64,000 nucleotides of DNA, from assembly GCF_001429065.1 (NCBI RefSeq), contig NZ_LMIB01000016.1, positions 133,684-197,683 on the forward strand, read 5' to 3'. Every line of letters begins with the position of its first letter. Position 1 is the stretch's first letter. A program made the position numbers and the translations under genes. Positions 57,800 through 64,000 of this stretch are shown one piece after another. Below the pieces are notes generated by a model that was given only the letters and a program-made list of their open reading frames with translations, made no database searches and was not told where the DNA came from. This stretch comes from Sphingomonas sp. Root710. GTDB taxonomy: Bacteria > Pseudomonadota > Alphaproteobacteria > Sphingomonadales > Sphingomonadaceae.

Positions 57800-57947
57800 T
57801 ATAAACCAACGTTTTATAATTTTTTTTAACGTGCATCCCATTTTTTACTTGCGAAAATCCCTTCGCACATGCACAAAGAACGGGCCTTTCAGGCATCCTC
57901 TCCTAAAACTTTCAAGGCCGGTCCTTCGGGACCGGCCTCTTTTTTTG
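57800..57947 (+). ncRNA. Candidate small RNA ending at an orphan terminator
   Basis: The 5' limit is a guess. A terminator on the plus strand must end some transcript, but both flanking genes point the other way. Upstream of the stem lies TCCTCTCCT (57,899-57,907), which could pair with Shine-Dalgarno sequences, and an AT-rich promoter-like tract precedes it. The family is not recognised. Confidence 0.35.
57914..57947 (+). terminator. Strong rho-independent terminator
   Basis: AAGGCCGGTCC, loop TTCG, GGACCGGCCT, then CTTTTTTT: a ten-base GC stem with a stable tetraloop and a T run, the classic form. On the minus strand an A run precedes the stem, so it works only for plus-strand transcripts. 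Confidence 0.85.
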
Positions 57948-58076
57948 TTTTGCCTCAGACGCCGGCGGTCGCATCCGCGACCTTGGCTTCCCTCGCCTGC
58001 GCTCGGACGCGCTTTTCGCGCTTGCCTCTTCGAACCTCGCCAAGTTGGAGAAAGAGGAAAGCCCACATCTCCTCCT

Positions 58077-58205
58077 CGTCATGCTGAACTTGTTTCAGCA
58101 TCCACCGGGCGGCAGGAGTGACGTCAAAGATACGCGGCGAACGTCCCTCCGCAGACAGGATCGCTCTATTTCGCAGCGAATGCTGAAACTGGTCCAGCAA
58201 GACGG
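58077..58205. repeat. Intergenic dyad repeat, family A, copy 2
   Basis: The left arm begins CGTCATGCTGAACTTGTTTC (58,077 on) and the right arm (58,179-58,205) carries ATGCTGAAACTGGTCCAGCA, a degenerate reverse complement. The core matches copy 1 at 37,941-38,031. It lies right after galE. Confidence 0.75.
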
Positions 58206-58210
58206 TGTGG

Positions 58211-59224
58211 CTAGGACTGGCGTCCGGCCAATCCCCGCTCCCATGCCAGCGCATGGGCGACGATCGTGTCGAGATCATCGAGTCGCGGCCGCCAGGAGGT
58301 CGTCGCCAGGATGCGGGCATTGTCGGCGATCAGCGCATCGGGATCGCCCGCGCGGCGCGGCTCCATGCGGCGGGTGATAGCGCCGCCCGCGATCCGATCG
58401 ACCGAGTCGAGCACCTCGAGCACCGAGAAGCCGCGGCCATAGCCACAGTTCATCACATGGCTGTCGCCTGGCCGCGCGATCAAGGTGTCGAGCGCATGGA
58501 GATGCGCATCGGCCAGATCGCCGACATGGATATAGTCGCGCACCCCGGTGCCGTCGGGGGTCGCATAATCGGTGCCGAAAATCGCGACCTCGGGGCGCTT
58601 GCCCAGCGCCGCCTCCACCGCGACCTTGATCAGATGGGTCGCGCCCGCGGTCGACTGGCCGGCACGGCCGTACGGGTCCGCCCCCGCCACGTTGAAATAG
58701 CGCAGTGCGCAATAGTTGATCGGATGCGCGGCGGCGACGTCCTTCAGCATCGCCTCGGTCATCAGCTTCGACATGCCATAGGGGTTGATCGGCACGGTCG
58801 GCATGTCCTCGCGCACCGGGATCTCGTCGGGGATGCCATAGGTCGCCGCGGTCGAGGAGAATATGAAATGGCGCACCCCGCCGCTGACCGCGCTCTCGAT
58901 CAGCGCGCGGCTGTTGGCGGTGTTGTTGCGATAATATTTGAGCGGGTTCTCGACCGACTCGGGCACCACCACCGATCCCGCGAAATGCAGGATCGCGCCG
59001 ATCCCGTCCTCCGCGATGATCCGGGCGACCAGCGCCGCGTCGGCTATGTCGCCTTCGTGGAAGCACGCCCGCGCGTCGACCGCCCAGCGGAATCCGGTGA
59101 CGAGATTGTCGATCACCGACACCCGCCAGCCCGCGTCGAGCAGCGCGAGCACCGCATGGCTGCCGATATAGCCGGCACCTCCGGTCACGAGAATGGCGAA
59201 GGGGCGGGCATTGTCGGATGGCAT
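58211..59224 (-). CDS. galE: UDP-glucose 4-epimerase
   Basis: The 337-residue short-chain dehydrogenase-type enzyme interconverts UDP-glucose and UDP-galactose for surface polysaccharides. NAD-binding VTGGAGYIGSHAVLALL, the Ser in FSSTAATYG, catalytic YGMSKLMTE (Tyr-x3-Lys) and RYFNVAGADP are all present. It is a single gene; the gap to 59,478 shows nothing assignable. Confidence 0.95.
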   Translation of the reverse strand: MPSDNARPFAILVTGGAGYIGSHAVLALLDAGWRVSVIDNLVTGFRWAVDARACFHEGDIADAALVARIIAEDGIGAILHFAGSVVVPESVENPLKYYRNNTANSRALIESAVSGGVRHFIFSSTAATYGIPDEIPVREDMPTVPINPYGMSKLMTEAMLKDVAAAHPINYCALRYFNVAGADPYGRAGQSTAGATHLIKVAVEAALGKRPEVAIFGTDYATPDGTGVRDYIHVGDLADAHLHALDTLIARPGDSHVMNCGYGRGFSVLEVLDSVDRIAGGAITRRMEPRRAGDPDALIADNARILATTSWRPRLDDLDTIVAHALAWERGLAGRQS

Positions 59225-59478
59225 GGGCGAAGGCTATCGCGGCAATGTTACCGGGTCAAACGCCGCGCTTGCCGCGACGGCCCCACTTTTCGGCCGGTCC
59301 GTCGCCTGCGGTTGGTAGGATTTCGCCCCGATATCCGTGAGCAAGAACGGCTCCCCTAGCCACAAGCGAACGCGGGGTATCGGCGCTGATATACCAATCG
59401 GCGAACGCCGGACCGCCCTTCGTCAAGCTCCCGCTTTAACCGGCTGCGAAAGTAAGCCAAAAGCTGAAATCGTCGGGA

Positions 59479-60585
59479 GTGGTTGATTTGCCTCAGGATG
59501 AATCTGACGACAACAGCATCGGCTTGGACGGCGAAGCCGTCCAAGCCCTGTTGCAGGGCGCGGTGTTGCAGGGCCATGATCCAGCCGCGATGTTGTCGGC
59601 GTCCGCCATCGATCCGTCGGTCTACGGCAATCCGCACGCGGCGATCGACGGACCGGCGCTTGTCAGGCTCGTTCGGCAAATTCAATTCTCGCTGGACGAC
59701 GTCTATCTCGGCTTCTTCGTTCAGAGTTGCAGATTGGCGCTGGAAGCTGAGCGGCTACTGTCCTTCCTCCACTGCGGCAGTTTCGGCGAAGCCCTGCGGG
59801 TGAGTATCCGCTTCACCGATGCTATGTCCGCGGATGTCGGCCCCGGCATCTCCGAAGAGCATGGCTCCGGGCTACGCCATATATGCAAATATCAAACGAT
59901 CTCCGGTGTCGATCGGAACATCCTCGTGTGGATCCGGTTCGTCTGGATCTATCATTTCTTCAGCTGGCTCATTGGACGTCCGCTGGCGCTGCGTCAGATT
60001 TCCGTCCGCGGCCCGAAGCCGGTCCAGTTGAACGGATTTGACCGATTTGCCCTGTTTCGCTGTCCGGTGAAGTTCAACGCTCCGCTCGACGCTTTGACAT
60101 ATGACCGGAATGATCTGACCGCGAGGCTCATCCACAGCTCGATCCAGGATTATAACGATTATTATGCAAGCGAGCCCGACTGGTTCGCTGCTGCCGGGCA
60201 CGAGTTGAGTTGGCGCGATCGGACACAGCAGGTCCTGATCGATCTCCAGCGCGCCGGCCTTTGGTCCGCTCCTATTGAGGTCGTGGCGGCGCGCCTGCGT
60301 ACGAAACCACGCCGCCTGCGCAACGACCTGTCGCACGAAAGCGAGAGTTTTCAAGATATTCGAACACGGCTGCGCGGCGAGCTCGCCGGTGCCTATCTGC
60401 TGGCCAGCGATTTGCCGGTGACCTCGATAGGATTCCTTCTCGGCTTCAGCGAACCCGGCAGCTTTTCCCGCCACTTCATCTCATGGGCAGGAATGAGCCC
60501 GTCCGCCTATCGGGCGGCCCATGTCAATGACGCCGCAAAGGTGGCGGTCGCCACATCGCTGCTGAACGAACGCCGCCTGACCTGA
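59479..60585 (+). CDS. AraC-family transcriptional regulator
   Basis: The 368-residue protein has an N-terminal ligand-binding domain of the OruR/Arabinose_bd-like type and a C-terminal AraC DNA-binding domain with two helix-turn-helix units: IEVVAARLRTKPRRLRNDL, then YLLASDLPVTSIGFLLGFSE and PGSFSRHFISWAGMSPSAYR. The first codon may be GTG at 59479 or TTG at 59488, the latter better spaced from GGGAG. It precedes a TonB receptor gene on the same strand by about 220 bp and probably controls it. Confidence 0.9.
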   Translation: MVDLPQDESDDNSIGLDGEAVQALLQGAVLQGHDPAAMLSASAIDPSVYGNPHAAIDGPALVRLVRQIQFSLDDVYLGFFVQSCRLALEAERLLSFLHCGSFGEALRVSIRFTDAMSADVGPGISEEHGSGLRHICKYQTISGVDRNILVWIRFVWIYHFFSWLIGRPLALRQISVRGPKPVQLNGFDRFALFRCPVKFNAPLDALTYDRNDLTARLIHSSIQDYNDYYASEPDWFAAAGHELSWRDRTQQVLIDLQRAGLWSAPIEVVAARLRTKPRRLRNDLSHESESFQDIRTRLRGELAGAYLLASDLPVTSIGFLLGFSEPGSFSRHFISWAGMSPSAYRAAHVNDAAKVAVATSLLNERRLT

Positions 60586-60689
60586 TCCCGGTGCATCGTA
60601 TGCCGGGCGCGAAGCAAGGTCATTATCGCTTTCAAGGAAGTCCGGTGCCGCCCCGCCGCTCGACCGGCGGTCTCCGATGCATTGGCCCA

Positions 60690-60725
60690 TGTCACTTCCG
60701 ACAAATCAGTGTGTCAGGCGTGTCA
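60690..60725 (+). promoter_or_regulatory. TGTCA direct repeats ahead of TonB receptor
   Basis: TGTCA occurs at 60,690, 60,712 and 60,721. Direct repeats about 22 bases apart are typical of AraC-family sites, and the AraC gene is adjacent. ATTGGCC just upstream (60,681) and CACTTCCG/CAAAT resemble parts of the element at 16,091-16,126. Confidence 0.4.
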
Positions 60726-60809
60726 TTGTTCTTCGTGCCCCACAACGGGAGATAGCGGTGACTGGAGCAGAGCCTCCGGCGTTCAGAACAACCAATGGAG
60801 GGGATAACG

Positions 60810-63092
60810 ATGAAACGCAGCAAACCGACTCGTCGCGCGCGAACCCGAGCCCTGAGCCTGGGAGCGACCGCGTTGCTCAGCGGGTGCCTGTTTCCCGCGG
60901 TCGCATGGGCGCAGGCCGGAAAGGCCAGGAACGTAGAAGACGGCAAAATCGAAGAAATCGTCGTCACCGCGGAAAAGCGCGCCGAGGGGCTGCAGAATAT
61001 CCCAATCGCAATCACCGCCGTTTCCGGAGCAACCCTCGAAAAGGCCACCGTCAAGGATGTATCGGACCTGACCCAGCTCGTGCCGAGCCTCCAGTTCGGC
61101 ACGCGTTCGACCAACATCTTCATCGCGGTGCGCGGCATTGGTCAGGCTGGCCAGGACATCGGAAGCCAGTCCGGCGTCACGGTTGCGCTGGACGGTGTGC
61201 CTCTGCTGCACCACTTCATGATGAACGCCGCCTTCCTGGACGTCGAGCGCGTGGAAGTGCTGCGGGGGCCCCAGGGCACGATCGCAGGACGCAATGCCAC
61301 CGGCGGCGCAATCAATATCAACGCCAAGAAGCCGACCGATACAACCGAAGGCGATATGAGCTTCACCGTCGGAAACTATTCACGCATCGGTGTACGCGGC
61401 GCGGTCAATGCGGCCATCTCCGACCAGGTGGCGGGGCGCCTGTCGTTCCTCGTGGATCATGCCGACGGCTGGATGAAGAACGGGTTTTTAAAGCGGCGCA
61501 ACGACAATACGGAACTGGCCCAGTTACGCGGCCAATTGCTGCTGAAGCCAAGCGAGACGCTCAGCGTGCACGCTCTGGTCGAATATACGCGCGACCGAAG
61601 CGACCCCTCCTTCGCTCAAATCCTGGGGCGGGCCGACCCCAACCGGCCGACCTTCCCTGAAACGCCCGGCTATGCGTTCCCCCGGAACGACATCAAGCAT
61701 CTGACCTTCTATAACGACATGCCCAACCAACGTGATCTCGAGAGCGTCCGTGCGGTTCTGACCGCCACCGCGCAGCTGGGCGACCGGGCAACGCTCACGT
61801 CGACCAGCGGCTTTATCAAGCATGACATCGCGCTGACGAACATCGACGTGGACGCCACGCCGCGTAACGAACCTTTTGCGGGATCATTCTTCCCGTTGAT
61901 CGGCATCAACACCAAACAATTCACCCAGGAGTTCACGCTCACGACCGATCTTGGCAGCCGCGCCGACCTGGTGGCCGGCCTGTTCTACATGCACGGCGTA
62001 TCGAAGGAGCCGCTCTACTTCAGCTTCAACGTATTCCCCAATTATCTCATATATCTGCCCACCGAGAAGCTGGACTCCTATGCGGCCTACGCGCAGTTCC
62101 GGTACAACCTCACCGACAAGCTGCGTGTGATCGCAGGCGGGCGATATACGATCGACGACAAGTCTTATCTGATGGACTCGACGACCGCCGGCGTTCCACT
62201 GAACCGGACTGGGAGCGGCGTTTTCAAGGCGTTCACGCCACGCTTCGCCGTCGACTTCACCCCCACGGACCAAACCCTGGTCTACGCCAGCGTTTCACGC
62301 GGATTCAAATCTGGCGGGTTCAACACGCTCGGCGATCCGTCCTTGCCCGTAAACGTATTCAATCCGGAATTTGTCTGGAGTTACGAAGCAGGCGTCAAAG
62401 CCACCTTGTTCGATCGTAAACTCAGACTGGGTCTGACCGGCTTCTACTCCGATTATTCCAACCTTCAGCAAACAGTCTTCCGGCAGAACACGACGACGAC
62501 CGTATTCTATCCCCGGGTCGAGAATTCAGTGACCGCCAAGATCAAGGGCGTGGAGCTGGAAGGCGAAGTGGCGCCTGTGGCAGGCTTGAAGATCAATGGC
62601 GCCCTGACCTATCTCGATTCCAAATTCGGCTATTTCTGCAACAACGATCCGCTCTACCCCAATCTTCCCACGGCGGCGAATTGCGTGGGCGCCCTGAGAG
62701 ATGGCGTGGCGCTGCCCCCGGGTGCGCGCGAGCTGACCGGGAATCACCTGCCGCAGGCGCCGAAATGGCAGTATACCCTGTCGGCCCAGTATATTTTCCC
62801 GATTTCGGATACGCTCGAGATCACGGCTCGCACTGATCACAAGGGACAGAGCCGGGTCTTCTTCGACATCTACAACAATCCGCAAAACTCCCAGGCTGCC
62901 TATGGCCTGACCAACTTCTCGCTATCCGTGGGGTCACAAAAGAAGACCTGGTCGCTGTCGGGCTGGATCCGCAATGCGTTCGACAAGCGCTATATCAGCT
63001 CGGCGAACGCCGGGTCCGGCGTCAATGCCGCGATCACCGGTTCTGTCGGAGTACCGCGGATGTACGGCGCGACGCTCTACACACGGTTCTGA
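60810..63092 (+). CDS. TonB-dependent outer-membrane receptor
   Basis: The 760-residue receptor starts at ATG 60810 behind an ideal GGAGGGGATAACG; an in-frame ATG at 60795 is inside that site. It has a signal peptide (SLGATALLSGCLFPAVAWAQ), a TonB-box-like EIVVTAEKRAE, plug motif VEVLRGPQGTIAGRNATGG, and ends in Phe (MYGATLYTRF). A Cys in LLSGCLF could suggest lipidation but lies before the AWAQA signal-peptidase site. It is flanked by an AraC regulator and an acyl-CoA synthetase-like gene, so its substrate may be a carboxylic acid that the synthetase then activates; this is inference. Confidence 0.94.
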   Translation: MKRSKPTRRARTRALSLGATALLSGCLFPAVAWAQAGKARNVEDGKIEEIVVTAEKRAEGLQNIPIAITAVSGATLEKATVKDVSDLTQLVPSLQFGTRSTNIFIAVRGIGQAGQDIGSQSGVTVALDGVPLLHHFMMNAAFLDVERVEVLRGPQGTIAGRNATGGAININAKKPTDTTEGDMSFTVGNYSRIGVRGAVNAAISDQVAGRLSFLVDHADGWMKNGFLKRRNDNTELAQLRGQLLLKPSETLSVHALVEYTRDRSDPSFAQILGRADPNRPTFPETPGYAFPRNDIKHLTFYNDMPNQRDLESVRAVLTATAQLGDRATLTSTSGFIKHDIALTNIDVDATPRNEPFAGSFFPLIGINTKQFTQEFTLTTDLGSRADLVAGLFYMHGVSKEPLYFSFNVFPNYLIYLPTEKLDSYAAYAQFRYNLTDKLRVIAGGRYTIDDKSYLMDSTTAGVPLNRTGSGVFKAFTPRFAVDFTPTDQTLVYASVSRGFKSGGFNTLGDPSLPVNVFNPEFVWSYEAGVKATLFDRKLRLGLTGFYSDYSNLQQTVFRQNTTTTVFYPRVENSVTAKIKGVELEGEVAPVAGLKINGALTYLDSKFGYFCNNDPLYPNLPTAANCVGALRDGVALPPGARELTGNHLPQAPKWQYTLSAQYIFPISDTLEITARTDHKGQSRVFFDIYNNPQNSQAAYGLTNFSLSVGSQKKTWSLSGWIRNAFDKRYISSANAGSGVNAAITGSVGVPRMYGATLYTRF

Positions 63093-63107
63093 CGGATTTC
63101 GATCTAC

Positions 63108-63143
63108 GCCCGGAGCCTGGCACTGAATGCGTAGGCTCCGGGC
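63108..63143 (+). terminator. Hairpin after TonB receptor gene
   Basis: GCCCGGAGCCT (63,108-63,118) and AGGCTCCGGGC (63,133-63,143) form a perfect 11-base stem 15 bases after the receptor stop. It is followed by AAAATC, not a T run on this strand, so it may end transcription weakly or protect the mRNA 3' end. Confidence 0.5.
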
Positions 63144-63244
63144 AAAATCTCAGAGAATTCGGAGCCGGCATTTCATCCGGTCGGAAGCGGTCGCCTTGTC
63201 CTTGATCCGGCATCGCAGTTTCACTTTGTCTCAGGTGCTCGACG

Positions 63245-64000
63245 ATGCCCGATAACGACGCTGTCCCCATACCGCAGATGCAGCTCTATCGAGAGTGGCT
63301 GCATCGCGAGCTCGGACTTGAGTTCGAAGATTATGCGGCGATGTGGCGCTGGTCGACGGATGACCTCGAAGCCTTCTGGCGCAGCATTTGGAACTACCAC
63401 CAGATAGAAACACGCACGCCTTTCGCGGCGGCGCTCGGCGAAAGCACGGAATCCGGCGCAACTTGGTTCAAGGGTGCACAGGTCAACTATGCCCGGCATG
63501 TCTTCCGGCATGTCGACTCCGCCGAAACATGCGGACAACCGGCGATCATCGCCGACGACGAGTCAGGCCAGGTTCGCCAGCTGAGCTGGAAGGAGCTTCG
63601 CCGACAGACCTATTCCCTGGCTCTCGAACTGCGCCGCCTTGGCGTCGGTCGCGGTGACCGGGTGGCTGCCTATCTTCCGAACATTCCCGAGACTGTGATC
63701 GGCTTCCTCGCCTGTGCCAGCCTGGGCGCCGTTTGGGCGCTGTGCTCGCCCGATATGGGCACGCCAGCGGTGCTGGATCGGCTCGAGCAGATTTCTCCCA
63801 AAATACTGATCGCCGCCGACGGCGTCCAATATGGCGGAAAAATCAAGGAATGCAGCCAGGCGGTGGGAGATATGCGCGCGGCGCTGCCCGGTCTCCTGGC
63901 GGTCTTGCGCGTATCTGGCCTTTGTGGCGCCACACCTATTTCGGATGCGATCGATTTCGCCACCGCATCGGGACGGACGGAACAGGAGGTCGATGCCTTC
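63245..64000 (+). CDS. Acetoacetyl-CoA synthetase-like (acyl-activating) enzyme, N-terminal part
   Basis: I translated this open frame by eye: 252 codons without a stop up to the window edge. The N-terminal part (MQLYREWLHRELGLEFEDYA, WRWSTDDLEAFWRSIWNY) and ATWFKGAQVNYARHV match acetoacetyl-CoA synthetases (ANL superfamily), and GVGRGDRVAAYLPNIPETVI with ASLGAVWALCSPDMG are adenylation-domain landmarks. The catalytic P-loop lies beyond the window. It follows the TonB receptor by 152 bp. It may activate acetoacetate or another short or branched acid; the acid imported by the neighbouring receptor is a possible substrate. Confidence 0.85.
   Translation, partial: MPDNDAVPIPQMQLYREWLHRELGLEFEDYAAMWRWSTDDLEAFWRSIWNYHQIETRTPFAAALGESTESGATWFKGAQVNYARHVFRHVDSAETCGQPAIIADDESGQVRQLSWKELRRQTYSLALELRRLGVGRGDRVAAYLPNIPETVIGFLACASLGAVWALCSPDMGTPAVLDRLEQISPKILIAADGVQYGGKIKECSQAVGDMRAALPGLLAVLRVSGLCGATPISDAIDFATASGRTEQEVDAF

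Larger units (their letters stand above)
57664..58210. other. 547-bp intergenic region between OPT transporter and galE
   Basis: No protein gene is credible here. Contents: an AT-rich segment (about 57,785-57,850), unusual for this GC-rich chromosome; a strong rho-independent terminator on the plus strand (57,914-57,947) with no plus-strand gene in front; and a family A dyad repeat (58,077-58,205). Confidence 0.6.

Overview
The window is a GC-rich stretch of an alphaproteobacterial chromosome, most like a sphingomonad (Sphingomonas/Rhizorhabdus type). This rests on the content: TonB-dependent receptors beside aromatic-catabolism genes, an unfused 14-gene nuo operon (separate nuoC and nuoD), RNase J followed by a DUF1467 protein, a metX-metW pair, a PEP-CTERM protein and several families of intergenic dyad repeats. 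The genus is an inference from gene content only.

Region 1 (1-16,290) is an accessory catabolic island. A TonB receptor (minus) faces a plus-strand operon of tannase-family esterase, exported DJ-1/PfpI protein, polyol-permease-like MFS transporter, mannitol-dehydrogenase-family enzyme, second tannase-family esterase and PfkB sugar kinase. A convergent minus-strand operon carries an exported alpha/beta hydrolase, a third tannase-family esterase, an unknown protein and an M19 dipeptidase, headed by the remnant of a TonB receptor. My reading is a locus that hydrolyses aromatic (phenolic) esters of a polyol or sugar outside the cytoplasm, then imports, oxidises and phosphorylates the polyol.

Region 2 (16,294-20,460) is a complete catechol ortho-cleavage operon, catB-catC-catA-pcaD, with divergent catR and a textbook ATAC-N7-GTAT operator. 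Region 3 (20,552-29,350) holds a Tat-exported SolA-like flavoprotein, an aminotransferase, malic enzyme, and an IclR regulator divergent from a lower meta-cleavage set (acetaldehyde dehydrogenase, FAH-family protein, 4-hydroxy-2-oxovalerate aldolase), which feeds pyruvate and acetyl-CoA into central metabolism.

Region 4 (29,483-38,030) is housekeeping: tyrosine (prephenate/arogenate dehydrogenase), histidine (hisC) and methionine (metX, metW) synthesis, a PEP-CTERM protein, and birA-coaX-rnj-DUF1467. Region 5 (38,049-53,826) is the complete nuoA-N operon for respiratory complex I, with two extra translationally coupled genes: a 49-residue membrane protein between nuoE and nuoF and a secreted protein between nuoF and nuoG. 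Region 6 (54,068-59,224) has an inositol monophosphatase-like gene, efp, an OPT transporter, an orphan terminator that may end a small RNA, and galE. Region 7 (59,479-64,000) is an AraC regulator, a third TonB receptor and the start of an acetoacetyl-CoA synthetase-like gene.

No tRNA, rRNA, CRISPR array, insertion sequence or prophage was seen.
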